Source: Morinoia aosen
Lineage: Eukaryota; Arthropoda; Malacostraca; Amphipoda; Talitridae
Reading direction: 5' to 3'
NCBI GenBank assembly: GCA_030386875.1
Contig: CM059558.1
Location: 12,285,501 to 12,349,500 of the forward strand
Length of the DNA: 64,000 nucleotides
Positions within the stretch are counted from its first letter, which is position 1; every line of letters starts with the position of its first letter. The position numbers and the translations under genes were made by a program. The notes below the pieces were generated by a model. It made no database searches. It was not told the origin of the DNA and saw nothing but the letters and a program-made list of their open reading frames with translations. Shown in pieces: positions 21,986 through 34,145 of this stretch.

Positions 21986-22319
21986 GTCGCTAAGTCACGT
22001 TCCACGCCGCATCTCCAACAAGTCATGACGCTCGCCAACAACTTTGCAGACTCACCTTCAAGACTAGGTCAAACTCTTCGACTGGCTCTCAATTAATTTC
22101 TCAGAGGGGAAGTTTCTCAAATAAAAAGCACGTCATTGGAATTTTTTCAAATAGAGGAGACACTTAAATAATCCGTTACAGGGTGCGCAGTGAAGTATAT
22201 CAGCGGAAAAAATATATGATAGACAAATGAAAGAGCTCAATTTGGCATCCCGACAAGCAATATTTAATCATGGTGTGCCTAGTTCTTGTTATCTACAAGA
22301 AAAGGCATCAATAATTGTA
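21986..22319. other. Non-coding stretch, no gene seen
   Basis: Unique sequence, short open frames only. Confidence 0.45.
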
Positions 22320-22510
22320 AGTATTGGTATTATCGATGTGTTATAGTTTTTGGTATTATTTAATTATAATTATCGACGTATTATAATTGTTTGTATAATA
22401 TCCGTATTAGTATTATTGACGTTCATATTTATTGGGCTTATACAGTTATTGGTGTTATCGACGTACTATAGTTGTTGGTATTACATAATTATAATTATTG
22501 ACATGTTCTT
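22320..22510. repeat. Degenerate TTGGTATTATCGACGT repeat
   Basis: Irregular copies of TATTGGTATTATCGACGTAT and TATAGTT, with no fixed period. A 64-codon hydrophobic frame across it (22350-22544) is a by-product of the T-rich repeat. Confidence 0.65.
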
Positions 22511-22633
22511 TGGTGAAGCTCGTCTTCCTGAATCGTTGAAATAGAGTAATACTTTTAACTTTTTTCAACGCACTGTTATTTCAAATAATTTAAACTACTG
22601 AACTACCCGGGTTCTATTAGGATGGATATATTT

Positions 22634-22692
22634 GTTATTACTATTGTTATTATTACTGTTATTATTATTATTATTATAGATATTATTATCAT
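22634..22692. repeat. (ATT)n microsatellite, imperfect
   Basis: TTATTACTATTGTTATTATT and similar trinucleotide runs. Confidence 0.85.
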
Positions 22693-23404
22693 ATAGGGCG
22701 TTACACCACCGAAGACGCTACAGAGACGTTTCATCGGTATATTCGACATTCCCTAGTTCGTCATTTCTATATATAGGGCGAATATCATTTCTGCTACCGC
22801 CGTGTGGCGGCATAGCTCCAATTTTGGGGTACGCTTTTTTTTGTTATTCATACCTTGAGAGTAATTAGTGGAAATTTTTGAATCCTGTCATTTCTGACAG
22901 GCCATGTACACTAGTTCATGAATAAAGATCAACTTAATAGGCACATTGTGTAGCTTCATTTTGTTAGATACATATATGCGCCACAAAGAGCTTGTGGCTG
23001 AACAAATAAACTAAATGCCAAATTCATTTATAAAATGAATGTTCAATGTGAAAAAAATCTTTGCATCAATTTTGACGTAATAAAGGCTGTATGAAGCGCA
23101 ATACCAGTATAATTTCATCAGAAAAGCAGACTGTAAGTGTTGGATTTAATTGTTTCATTTAATTGAACGTCAAATCCATCCTTTTTTACGTCCAGCGGAA
23201 AAGTTACAATGAATTACATGAGACTGAAATACAAAAACTGCAAAATCGGATATTTTGGATTCGAGTCGAAAGCAATAATGCCATTTTCAAGTAAAGAAAT
23301 ACGACGTCTTTGTCGAGCACGGTTAACGATCTTTTTAATTTCTCGGTGGATTTATAAACAGGAGCGTCTTCCATTTGGGGCGGTCTCGAGGGTGATCTAA
23401 AATG
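22693..23404. other. Non-coding stretch, no gene seen
   Basis: Unique sequence with no repeat and no supported coding region. It lies downstream of the candidate minus-strand exon and could hold its 3' untranslated region. Confidence 0.4.
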
Positions 23405-23541
23405 TCATTGGTTTGAGTCAGATGATAAGTGTAATTCTTCGTCTCCCTCGAAAACACCTTTGGGAAATTCACTGTCTTCTGCCTTGAATACAAAAGTGGC
23501 CCTGATCTCGGGTTCTTGATCCGAACACGGCGGCCTTTGTG
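23405..23541 (-). CDS. Candidate terminal exon of an unknown host gene
   Basis: Read on the minus strand, a pyrimidine-rich tract ends in an acceptor-like TTCTTTGCAG at 23542-23551. It is followed by about 45 open codons: RPPCSDQEPEIRATFVFKA, then a run rich in Glu, Asp, Phe and Ser, and the ending LSSDSNQ with TGA at 23405-23407. The segment is more GC-rich than its surroundings and its composition is more protein-like than the neighbouring frames. A second frame through the same acceptor (HKGRRVRIKNPRSG) also stays open to about 23335, so the frame choice is uncertain. No domain is recognised and no upstream exon was found in the window. This is an inference from splice signal plus composition. 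Confidence 0.25.
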
Positions 23542-24410
23542 CTGCAAAGAAGATGAAGTGAAACGAAGAAATGCAAATAAAATAATTAGAAAGTGTAGCA
23601 ATACGAGCAAAAAGCCAGAGTGATAAGGAGACAGCCAAAAATTAACTTCTATGTTAAAAAACATTGTCAAAAAAAACAAGGAATATTGATGGAAAAAGGT
23701 GGAAAAGGTGTAAGCGAAAATGAACAAGAAGCAAAATTCAGTAAAAACGCTAACTCCACCTGGACTGCTGCCAGACATTTTTCTGACGCTCTCATCCCAA
23801 AAATTATTATGAAAACCATGACCGTCGAAAATTGAGAGGCTTCCATTTGAAACTGGAATAATTCCTCGTAAGTGCTAAGTGATGTCTTTTTCGAATTTCG
23901 TCCAGAAAGAGGGAGGCGGGGCAGGAGAAAGGAGGGAGGGAGTTTGTTTTGTGGAATCGAGCTTTTATGCAGTATTGAGGTGTGAATATAGGCTGTAGAG
24001 TTCAATTTAATGGCTTCTGGAAAAGGTTGGATGCGTCCGAGAACATGATCTCCATCGTGTTTTCATTGAAACTAAAACGGCAGGGTGTGGAAGTTAAAAA
24101 AAAAACCTAGTCCATAGTGCCAGGTTCAATGAAAAAACGAATTATGTCTGAGGAGAGTTAATGAGAGTGCGAGAAAAACGATTTCAAGCCTCGTCCGCCG
24201 TTTTTAGCATCCTTTTATTGGTAAATATTGGGCGCGACTGATGTGTTCGTCTGGGTGCCTTAATTGATTTCAAATTCAAAAATGCAGTGAACTTTGACTT
24301 GGCCTCGTAGGAGTTGAACGATTTATGTCACTTATGAGTCGGCCGAACAGTTGCAGGTTTTGCGCAGAACACTGCGTTAAATCTTGTGATACATCAAATC
24401 CGAGTTCAAG
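23542..24410. other. Non-coding stretch, no gene seen
   Basis: Includes a purine-rich block (AGAAAGAGGGAGGCGGGGC) at 23903-23941. Overlapping short frames on both strands have no domain. Confidence 0.4.
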
Positions 24411-24545
24411 ACAAATGAAGAAATATGCGAAGTAAATAAATTGTCAAATGAAATCGGAGTCCAGACAAATGAAGAAATATTCCAGGTAAATAAATTGTTA
24501 ATGCAAATTGGAGTCTGAAAAATAAAGAGAAACGCGAGCTAAATC
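24411..24545. repeat. 53-bp repeat, about 2.5 copies
   Basis: ACAAATGAAGAAATAT begins copies at 24411 and 24464, with a third degraded copy near 24518. Each continues with GTAAATAAATTGT and CGGAGTC. Confidence 0.8.
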
Positions 24546-24649
24546 CATAATTCATCCAAATCAGAGTCTAAGACAGTTCCAATGCTAAACTACTCTATCG
24601 CATGTGAGGGCGTGGTAGCATTTTTCCCCCATAATTTCCAAGTTGAGTA
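24546..24649. other. Short unique spacer
   Basis: Nothing recognised. Confidence 0.4.
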
Positions 24650-25080
24650 ACCTAATTATTAGATTGGGTAATATAATTGTCAAATTTGGAAATATAATAA
24701 TCAAATTGGGTAATATAATTGTCAAATTTGGTAATAATCTTGAGTAGTTGTCAAATTGAGTAATGTAATCGAGGAATTATCAAATTGAGTAATATATTCG
24801 AGGAATTATCAAATTGAGTAATATAATTGCGAAATTATTAAATTGAGTCACATAATTATCAAATTGAGTAATATAATCAAGGAATTATCAAATAGAGTTA
24901 TACAATCGAGTAATTAATTATCAAACTGAGTAATATAATAGAGAAATTATTAAATTGAGTCATATAATTATCAAATTGAGTAATATAATTGAGTAATTAG
25001 CTAATCCCAAATTGAGTAGTACAATTTAGCGGTTTTCATATCGAGTAATATAATATCATCAAAGTGAGTAATTTGGAAAC
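24650..25080. repeat. Degenerate AATTGAGTAATATAATC repeat
   Basis: About 15 irregular copies of ATTATCAAATTGAGTAATAT with variable spacing of about 24-36 bases. Confidence 0.8.
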
Positions 25081-26456
25081 AAATTTGGTCGAACTAGATT
25101 ACTTAGGCCTAGAAGAAGATCAGCCTAGAAATTGTGACTCGCAGCCAAGTCTGAGGCGATCAGCACATAAAGGAGCCACAGTTTTTAGCTCAGCTGCGTG
25201 CAAAGAAGGAGAGCTGTTGGTGGTCTAGAAATGGGGTTCGATCTCGTTCTTGAACCTGAAACCACTGAGAAATAACTTACATGTATTTCGTTATTTAACC
25301 TTAATATTGTTCTTGAACTTGAAATCACCACAAAAGCCACGGAACTATCACATCTCACAAACCATTTTTGAAGCCCATTCAGTGAAGTACATATATCATA
25401 TTAATTCTATGATAAATGAATCTCTTAACAAATGATCCAAAGAGTTCAAATTTTGATTCTTCACGTAAATGAGAGCATATTGAGATATTTTGATCTCAGG
25501 TATTGAATCAAGATATTATGAACTGAGTGTTGGTCCGAGGCAAATTTTCACGATCGATGCAATTCTCTTTCCCCAGATAAACGGTTTCGTAAGGCAGAAC
25601 AAATCCATTTCACTCAGTCCAAGTCTATTTCACTCAGCAAGTCGACGCAACATAGATTGGAATGTTAATATGAACTGTAACATTAGATTTACAGCTCAAT
25701 GTTCATACCGTTGGAGGAATTTCATTCACTTTTTTTCAATCAAACAATCTTCTCACTTTGCTGTTTTCTGGGTATGCAAGTAAGTTTTCATGCTTCACTA
25801 AATCCTTTCTTTGCTGATAATTAACTCTATTATTTTTCAAGTGGGTGTGAAATTACCGGAATGCACAACTCGGCTGTATTGAATTTTAAGAAAATACTTG
25901 TTGATAAATGAAAAACAGAATTCTCATATTGTGGTAAGGCCCACAGTGTCAGTGTAAGTAAATGACGTCATGCCTCAAAGTTCTATTGATTCCTCAATCC
26001 ATATTTTATAAAAATATTAAGTATAACCTTTTTTCTACCATTCTGCTCATTTTTAAATCCAAATCCATTACCTAGAAAAAATATGGCTGAAAATAATATG
26101 AAATTCATCACGATTAGACCATATATTAAGAAAAAGTAAGACTATGTGTAGTTGTCTAAACTGATGTTCACTTTGCATGAATCGCAGATTCACCGAAAAT
26201 GTAAAATTACCAATTTTATTAGCATTTTTTCGCGTTTAAATTTTTACCTGTAGTTGGTAACAGCTCCTAAAATTCAACGTACCCAAAAAATGTTGAGAAG
26301 AATAAAATTAGATTTTATTGTTTTCTCAGTACCGTCGTGAAAATTTTTTTTGTCTCTCCCTTGCATGAATGAGTTGTACATACAATACACGTTTAATTTG
26401 ACTGAGTTCCTCTAACGTTGCTTCAACATCCGCGTTCCATAATTAATTCTCTAAGC
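25081..26456. other. Non-coding stretch, no gene seen
   Basis: Unique sequence. Open frames at 25250-25435 and 25490-25783 (up to 97 codons) lack any recognised domain and have no clear splice or promoter context. Confidence 0.4.
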
Positions 26457-26716
26457 CAGGGGTTCTCAAACTTGGGTCCGGGGACCCCCAGGGGTCCGTG
26501 GCACTTTGACCAGGGGTCTGCAAAATTCAAAGAATTTAACAGTGGATGCAGCTAATGTTTTTATTTACAGCTTTCCATGACAGTGGATTTATGCATCAGT
26601 GAGTACAACATATGTATAGATACACATATTCTTCAGGGCAACAAATGTGAAGGGATCCTCAGTTTATTTTTATGTAATAGAAGTGGTCCTTGGTTGAAAA
26701 AGTTTTAGAACCCCTG
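26457..26716. mobile_element. hAT-like non-autonomous element, 260 bp
   Basis: The left end CAGGGGTTCTCAAACTT and the right end, whose complement reads CAGGGGTTCTAAAACTT, form 17-base terminal inverted repeats with one mismatch. The flanks CTCTAAGC (26449-26456) and CTCTGAGC (26717-26724) agree at seven of eight bases, the 8-base target duplication typical of hAT transposons. There is no transposase frame, so it must have been moved by an enzyme from elsewhere. The CAGGGGTTCTCAA end is widespread in animal hAT elements. Confidence 0.85.
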
Positions 26717-27087
26717 CTCTGAGCTTGTAGGGCTTCTGAAGACGTACATTCGTGGCATGCAGTTTGTACGAGTGCCAGGCTAAGCAGGCAGGCGCGAGCA
26801 CTCAGGTTTATTACAATGCTCCTTCTCCCGCTACTGCGATAATGACATTGTTGCTTCAGATGCCATCTCTTACTGATTTTCGGGGATACAGGACAATTTT
26901 TCCAATAAAAAAGCAAGTTATTCAAGATACGAGTTTTGTAATTCTCGGATACGGTGATGGATGGTATAAATAATTATAAATAATTTTTGGGTAGGTGAAA
27001 TATAAATAATTTTAGATATTTTAAATACAATTTTTTTCGTTAATTGTTCACCCTTTCAGGGTTCTCGGTTCACACCTTGGTGAAATC
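26717..27087. other. Non-coding stretch between two hAT-like elements
   Basis: Unique sequence, short open frames only. Confidence 0.4.
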
Positions 27088-27359
27088 CAAGGTAGAGAAA
27101 ACAAGGTAGGTTCAAACCAGTCTTTTTTTCGTTGACGGTTTAGTTTTGCTGACGTCACGGCAACGAACCAATAGCAGCGCTCATAATGCTTCTGGTAGCA
27201 CTGCTACCCCCAAATCTGGCTCCACTATTAGCCTAACGACATTGCATTTTGGTGACGTCATAAAGTTTGTTTGAAATAAAGCCTTTCTATTGCCTAGCCG
27301 AACAAGAGTAGGTGTATTTTCTCCCATAGAAATGACCCTACCTTGTTTCCTCTACCGTG
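27088..27359. mobile_element. MITE family A, copy 1
   Basis: 272 bases, the inverted and diverged counterpart of the element at 34711-34982. The left end is CAAGGTAGAGAAAACAAGG and the right end is the complement of CACGGTAGAGGAAACAAGG. It shares internal blocks such as TGACGTCACGGCAACGAACC and TGACGTCATAAAGTTT. The 8-base flanks (GTGAAATC, ATCAACTC) agree at only five positions, so this copy is older. No coding frame. Confidence 0.85.
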
Positions 27360-27874
27360 ATCAACTCTACATCCTTCGTTGACAGGATTATTGTTTCCAT
27401 TCAAACTTCTTGCTATCAGGTTACTTTATCGATCTATTTCTTTTTCTAGTAGTTGATTTAGCTCCAAATTTTCAATATGTTAATTTGTTGGGAATTTTTT
27501 GAATTCTTTGACATGTATTCATATGTTAGTTCTACTTTATCAGAAACAGCCTTAGCTTTAATGTCTGCATTTACTCGTTTCAACAAATGTGCTCGTTTTG
27601 AACAATGCGAATACCTACAACAAACTGATTTTATTCGTTATTCTTCGATTTCTTCGATTCAAGGTTTCGCAGACAACAGGTTTTGGAAAAGTCAACAAGG
27701 GTGAAACAGTCATGGGAGTATTACTTGTAAGTCAGTCATATACTAATGAAAAAATTGACGAGTTATGGTTGGAAACTGTTTTTCTAAAAATGGTGCAAAT
27801 TTATTTCATATTCATAGAAAAAAATGAAAAATTCCTCCACTCATCCATCAGAATTTTGAATTTGAGAATTTGGA
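27360..27874. other. Non-coding stretch, no gene seen
   Basis: Two overlapping open frames of 75 and 111 codons (27477-27924) run into the following repeat and show no recognised domain. Confidence 0.4.
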
Positions 27875-28235
27875 CTGTCGGACTTGGATTTATATACCAG
27901 GGTTTGGAACCAAAAGTACGCTGACGGACTTGGGTTTACATTTCAGGGCTTAGAACTGAGAGAACACTGACGAACTTGGGTTTAAATACCAGGGTTTGGA
28001 ACTGAGAGAACACTGACGAACTTGGGTTTAAATACCAGGGTTTGGAACTGAGAGAAGTTGACGGACTTGCATTTATATACCAGGGTTTGGAATCAAAAGA
28101 ACGCTGACGGACTTGGGTTGAAATATCAGGGTTTGGAATCGGGAGAACGTTGGCGAACTTGGGCTTACATTTCATGGTTTAGAACTGAGAGAACACTGAC
28201 GGACTTGGGTTTATGTATCAGGGTTTAGAACAGAG
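27875..28235. repeat. 48-bp minisatellite, about 7 copies
   Basis: Unit GACTTGGGTTTAAATACCAG followed by GGTTTGGAACTGAGAGAACACTGACGAA, with some copies a few bases shorter. Confidence 0.9.
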
Positions 28236-28479
28236 AGAGAACTGGGCAGATTGCAGTGAAAGCAAGAGCTGTACCTTGTTTCGATTATCTGGGCACTTCA
28301 GCAGAGGTGGAATGGCCTCTTGAAATGAGTGTCGGAACTATTCCATCTCCCTGATGATAGTCATTGCGCTCAGCCAGCCTTGTCCTGCTGATAGCCGTGA
28401 GGCTGGCCGTTTTATGTGGATTGCCTTCTGATATCTGCGTGTTTTTGTTCTTATTGTGCATGGCTGCAAAATTACAATA
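28236..28479. other. Short unique spacer
   Basis: Slightly more GC-rich (28310-28440); nothing recognised. Confidence 0.4.
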
Positions 28480-28625
28480 AAAGTTATTTCTCCATAAATT
28501 CTTAAGAAAGATACTTCCCCATAAATTTCAACGAAAATTATTTTTCCCTAAATTTCAACGAAAATTATTTCTCCCTAAATATCAACGAAAATTATTTCTC
28601 TATAAATTCCAACGAAAGTTATTTC
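28480..28625. repeat. 28-bp repeat, about 5 copies
   Basis: AAAATTATTTCTCCCTAAAT then TTCAACG, with substitutions. Confidence 0.85.
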
Positions 28626-28846
28626 TAGCTATTAGTTCAGAGTATTTTATTTATAGCTGTTGGCTTCTTTTTTCGAAAGTTTTAGATTTCATGGGATATT
28701 AATCACACACATATGTGTTATTGGTAGTTCACTGAATATCAGGAGAAGTTTCAAGATTTTTGAATCGATAATATATTTTCACAGTTTTGATATAGATTGT
28801 ATTATGATGATGTTCATCATTCAAATTTGGTGTTGCTGCAAGTTTC

Positions 28847-28985
28847 GATGAGAATTAGCACATGCAAAATTAGCACACGCACACAATATATTAAAGTGAA
28901 ATTTTTCCTTGGTTTCGGTGAGAATTAGCACACGTAAAATTAGCACACGCACATAAAAAAAACTACAGTGAAATTTTTCCTTGGA
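28847..28985. repeat. 70-bp tandem duplication
   Basis: AGAATTAGCACA begins copies at 28851 and 28921; each contains the internal repeat AAAATTAGCACACGCACA and ends GTGAAATTTTTCCTTGG. Confidence 0.85.
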
Positions 28986-29870
28986 AGAATAATTACGTTG
29001 GTCGACGTTTCATATTTGAACGAATAAATTAGGTTGGAGCACTCATGCCAGTTTTAAAATGAAAATGATAGTAAAGATAGCTGATTCAAGAAAGCAGCCA
29101 ACAGGAGAGATTATTGCACTATGATCTCTCCATTCCCACTTTTTGTACTATTTCAAGTTGTGTTATATTCTATCGAGGATTGTGTGTGTAAAAATCAGGT
29201 GACTTAAGCCGCTAGGAAGTTAACCGGATCATTGGTAGACAATAGTTGTGTATTTCTACATCGTTAAAATATGAGCGACAGTTTTAAATATGTGAGTCTT
29301 AAAATTTCCAGAACATTATATTTTCAGGATTGTTGCTTAGAATAATGTAGCATGAAGGAAAAAAAATGCACCTCAATTTTGGACTCTTTTCTGTAAAACT
29401 TGTAACTAGTAGACGTTAAATGACGCTTGCGTTTTTATATTATGCATAAAAGGCGTATAAGTTTTTCTTGTTTTGTTTATAATTAACTTCGTTTTTTTCT
29501 CTCCTATTGATATTTGGGAACATAATTTAAAACATGATAAATCATTCAAAAATGATAACTAACCAATCGTTTTCATATAAATCACATTAAATCATGTTGC
29601 TCTGATGTAAAACCAATCCGAATTCATTTATGAATATGCAGTACCCACTCACATCATCCCCTAATATCCCATACCAAATTAGCAGTACTTTTTATCCGGC
29701 TTCCATTTATGAAAATTTTTAATCAGCCTAAGGCAAGTTTCAGGTAATTGTTTTAGAATAGATAAATTTGTAACTGTTGAGTAAGGTTTCCATAGGATGC
29801 TATAGAAGTCACTGAACTTGTCGGGCCCACGGGCAATTACTATATCTCTCAACCTGTACATTGTGGTCGC
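28986..29870. other. Non-coding stretch, no gene seen
   Basis: Unique AT-rich sequence with no supported feature. Confidence 0.45.
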
Positions 29871-30035
29871 TACAAGTGACCATTTAAATGATATATTGTG
29901 ATTGTGATTTAAGTGATGCATTGTTACAAGTAATCATTTAAATGATGTGTTGTGATAGTGATTTAAATTAAATATTGTGATTGTGATTTAAATGATGAAT
30001 TGTTATAAGTGATCATTTAAATTAAGTATCGGCAT
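29871..30035. repeat. Degenerate GTGATTTAAATGATG repeat
   Basis: About five irregular copies of TGATTTAAATGATGAATTGT / AAGTGATCATTTAAAT. Confidence 0.75.
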
Positions 30036-30818
30036 TTAAATGATATATTCTTCAGAACTGAAATGAAAGTAATTCAATTTGCATAACGGCAGAGTTCATG
30101 TCTGTGGTTTCGTGCAATCATGCAAATTAATTACTTGAGAGAGTACCTTTTAAAAAATTGAGTTTGAATACACGCTTATTTTCACTTATTTACGAGGAAT
30201 AAAGATAACGAATACGTGAAATTTTATTTATACGTTGTTGATAATCGCAAAGGAAAATTATTTTCCATTCCTACTGGAGAGAGAGCTTGAAACTGTCTAG
30301 CGTAAAACGAACCAACGTGAAACGGACTAGCGTAAAAGAGTCTAGCACTCTACTGAACGCAAAATTAAACAAGCCATCAGAACAATTTTTACAGAAATTA
30401 GCACCGTGAAATCCGTATGTTTTGCTCCACGTTTAAAGCAAGGCTGGCTGCTGCTGCGGCTGCTGCTGCTGCTAGAGTATAATAATAAAAATTAGCGGTA
30501 AACTAGATACAAAACGAGACTCCACTCGTAAAACCGCTTCCTAAAACCGGCGGCGCTCGCAGAGTTGACAAATTAAAACCATCAAGAGATGCTCATTTGG
30601 GTGAACGAAAGTCTCAAAAAGCCACATCATTTCTGAATCTTTACGCGGTAATGCGCTTTGTGCTCGGGATTAGAATGAGTGCGGTCTTTAGGAGACACGA
30701 TATCCATTCACTACACAGCTGCAACTGCAGATCTGCTCCAGTGATGTTGTAGAAGTATTGTCTACCACGTAGACATTGAGAAGAATGCTATGAGAAGATG
30801 CTTGTTTTTTCTCTCGAT
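30036..30818. other. Non-coding stretch with a (CTG)n run
   Basis: GGCTGCTGCTGCGGCTGCTG and neighbouring CTG units lie at about 30447-30473. Short TCTAGCGTAAAACGAAC words recur at 30296-30340. The segment 30540-30720 is GC-richer but not recognisable. Confidence 0.5.
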
Positions 30819-31520
30819 TTCTCCACTTTAGAATTTTGAAAGCATTTGTTCACTCTTTTTTCTATTGTTGTTATTATAGCGTGAAGCATGGTATGAACGA
30901 ACTTACTTTATAAACGCTAGCTCATGGAGAATAAAGGTGAGACTCCACTTTAGAATTTTGAAAGCATTTGTTCACTCTTAATTCTATTGTTATTATTATA
31001 GCGTGAAGCATGGTATGAACGAACTTACTTTATAAACGCTAGCTCATGGAGAATAAAGGTGAGACTCCACTTTAGAATTTTGAAAGCATTTGTTCACTCT
31101 TAATTCTATTGTTATTATTATAGCGTGAAGCATGGTATGAACGAACTTACTTTATAAACGCTAGCTCATGGAAAATAAAGGTGGGACTCCACTTTAGAAT
31201 TTTGAAAGCATTTGTTCACTCTTAATTCTATTGTTATTATTATAGCGTGAAGCATGGTATGAACGAACTTACTTTATAAACGCTAGCTCATGGAGAATAA
31301 AGGTGAGACTCCACTTTAGAATTTTGAAAGCATTTGTTCACTATTTTTTCTATTGTTTTTATTATAGCGTGAAGCATGGTATGAACGAACTTACTTTATA
31401 AACGCTAGCTCATGGAAAATAAAGGTGGGACTCCACTTTAGAATTTTGAAAGCATTTGTTCACTATTTTTTCTATTGTTGCAAATTATAGTGTACAACAT
31501 GGTGTGAAAGAATTTACTTT
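30819..31520. repeat. 122-bp tandem array, about 5.7 copies
   Basis: GACTCCACTTTAGAATTTTG starts copies at 30941, 31063, 31185, 31307 and 31429, exactly 122 bases apart. An earlier copy starts at about 30819 and the last copy is diverged. Variants GGAGAATAAAGGTGAG and GGAAAATAAAGGTGGG distinguish subtypes. Confidence 0.95.
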
Positions 31521-32099
31521 TTAAAGACTAATGCATGCACAATTTCTTCAGCAAGTTCCGTCTGGTTAATTAAACCTTCGCTGAAAAGTGAAACTGATTG
31601 CATTCATTCACTGCTTTGGACTTGTTTTTTAATATACGCCATGATAGTTTGGCTTTCAATACGAAGTAAAAATAATATTTCTTGAGTTCAAGACGATGCT
31701 TTGGTTACTTTCCAGTCTGTGACAGGCTTTGTATATTGTACTATAGAATATTACTTGGAGTTGTACAGCAGGTATATTGATCCCCAGACGACCAGTTAAT
31801 ATTGACTAGTTCACAGAGCTCATTATATCATTTAAATTTAACTGTTTAATATTTCACAAAATAGTTGTGCAAGATTAACTCGAATGTTACGTAAAATGAA
31901 CTAGAGGCTGGACACGACAATACAGGATGTGATCGCGTAATATTCCCAATTTTCCTTATCAATTTTTTTCACTGTCAGTGTACTTTGCAGTTAAAACATT
32001 GAGGTCCATAAGCCATGTTTGCGACCAACTTTGCACTATAAATTATAAATCGACATTACTCACTTCGAAGTTACAACCACTCCGCTACAGTAATAAATA
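31521..32099. other. Non-coding stretch, no gene seen
   Basis: Unique sequence. Confidence 0.45.
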
Positions 32100-32290
32100 T
32101 TCCATTGACAGTCCTTACTTCGGAGTGACAACCTAAATCTTAAATAAATCTAAATCATAAATATTCCATTGACAGTCATCACTTCAAAGTGACAACCTTA
32201 ATCATAAATCAACCTAAATCTTAAATCAACCTAAATCACAAATCAACCTAAATCACAAATCGACCTAAGCCATAAATATCACATTGACGG
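32100..32290. repeat. Degenerate CCTAAATCATAAAT repeat
   Basis: Irregular copies of CAACCTAAATCATAAATCAA interspersed with two copies of ATATTCCATTGACAGTC. Confidence 0.75.
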
Positions 32291-33398
32291 TCCTCATTTT
32301 GGAGTGCCAGTAAGAGCTGTCGCAGAGCAGAACTCTGGACGCTGGAGGTTAGTTTGGCCACACCGCACAACGTCTCGAGTCGGCATCACGAAATGGCCTT
32401 TATTCTCAGAGAGATTTTGGAGCAGCGTAATTAGTTGATGCTCTGGAGAATACTTAGCAAGGCCTTCTCAATGGGCTCGAACGCACCGTAACTAATACTA
32501 CCGTAGGGAATAATTAGGTAGTCTTCTTTGAACTTGAGTCTCCTGATAGTTCTCGATGTTCTTAAAGGAAAGAGGCTATAATTTGTTGGTTGGAAGTCTG
32601 AAATTCAAATAGGATTCGAAGTTAATTTTTTATAATAGAGTGAGACATTTTGTGAATAAGTATATTAGATTTAACATATAAATGCAATTATATTGCGAAA
32701 TATGTTTTTGTATTGAACATTATAATTATGCTTATAACGTGTTTGTGTTTTGAGCAACTAGATAGACCTCAATGTAGATACATATACTTTTAACTAAACT
32801 GGCAGTGTTTTTGTTTGTAAAATGCTGCTCTTTTGCAAGATGTTTTTCAGGTTGGGCTTAACGAACTCACCCAAGCATGAAAACATGTCTGGTTTTGGTT
32901 GCTGGTATTAGAAGAGAAAAGCTTGTGACTCAAAAAAACAAACGTAGACTGTTGAATGAAAGTAACAGCATTTAGTCCTCATCCACTTTCAACGATTCTT
33001 AAAACCTCACAGTACATGGAGCTGCCTGGTTTGGATTGTTGATATTGAAAGAAAAATGCTCATGGCTCTAACAAAAATGTAGATGTCTGCCGTTAAATGA
33101 ACATGGAATCACTAAAGTCGTTGTCCACTAGACCATCACATATTCTAAAAAAATTACCGTTGAATGAACTTAACAAACAGCTTTAGGTCATTATACATTT
33201 AAAGATATACCGAAAATTAAACGTTGAATAAACCTATCCAGCAGCAAGAAGTCCTTATCCACGTCACATATAGTGACAACTCGCCGCTGAAGGAATGTAG
33301 CTAGTAGCTTTTTATTTACTTATATTCTGGCAACTCACCGTCGAATGAACGTAGAACTTGGTTAAAAAACCCTTATCCCCCTATAGATACACTGCACA
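32291..33398. other. Non-coding stretch; decayed copies of the next repeat at its end
   Basis: From about 33130 poorly matching copies of the following 64-base unit can be traced (ACCGTTGAATGAAC, TTATCCAC). The rest is unique. Confidence 0.5.
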
Positions 33399-33640
33399 CT
33401 CACCGTCGAATCAACCTATCTAACAACATTAAGTCTTTATCCACCTAAAAATATACTGAAAAATTACCGTCGAATCAACCTATCTAACAGCATTAAGTGT
33501 TTATCCACCTAAAAATATACTGAAAACTTACCGTCGAATCAACCTATCTAACAGCATTAAGTCTTTATCCACCTAAAAATATACTGAAAACTTACCGTAG
33601 AATGAACCCATCTAACTGCGTAAAATCCTTCTCCACATTG
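33399..33640. repeat. 64-bp tandem array
   Basis: ACCGTCGAATCAACCTATCT then AACAGCATTAAGTCTTTATCCACC; copies are exactly 64 bases apart (33421, 33485, 33549, 33613). Confidence 0.93.
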
Positions 33641-33789
33641 AAATCAGTGCGAGCTATATTGATGTTCCCCACCGCTCAAACCTGACTTAAAGCCCTTACT
33701 GCTCACTGGCTCCTTCTGCTTACTTTTGCTTGAATTTCCGCTCTAATATTGCATGGCAGACGATCTCTCAGCGCCTCTCCAGTTCGTTT

Positions 33790-34145
33790 TACAGATATTG
33801 ATTGCCAGGCTGACCCTTTTTTGTTGGCCTTTCTGGCTAAAACTAGCTTTTTTTGGTGCCCATTCTGGCAAAAAACCAGCTTTTTTTGTTGGACTTTATG
33901 ACAAAAAACCGCCTTTTTTTGTGGCCATTCTGGCAAAAACTAGCCTTTTTTGTTGGCCTTTCTGATAAAAAATTAGCCTTTTTTGGTGGCCTTCTTGGTA
34001 AAAAACTGGCTTTTTTGGCAACAAACTGGCCTTTATTGGTGGCCAAAATTCCCAGTCTTTTTAAATAAAGTAAGAGCTCAAATAACATGTTTTTTGTTTT
34101 TTTGGCCAAAAATTTTTGGCCAAATTTTTTTGGCCAAAAATTTTG
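33790..34145. repeat. TTTTTTGTTGGCC-type repeat and TTGGCCAA palindromes
   Basis: About eight irregular copies of CCTTTTTTGTTGGCCTTTCT followed by GGCAAAAACTAG. The end of the array is a perfect 20-base palindrome, TGGCCAAAAATTTTTGGCCA at 34103-34122, partly repeated after it. Open frames on both strands are translated repeat. Confidence 0.8.

Noticed and set aside
23620..24005. Overlapping 71- and 112-codon frames on opposite strands
   Set aside because: They overlap each other on opposite strands, have low-complexity Leu/Phe/Ser composition and no domain.
34103..34122. TGGCCAAAAATTTTTGGCCA palindrome as a protein-binding operator
   Set aside because: It falls at the end of a TTGGCC-rich repeat and is more simply explained by repeat unit inversion or chance within that array.
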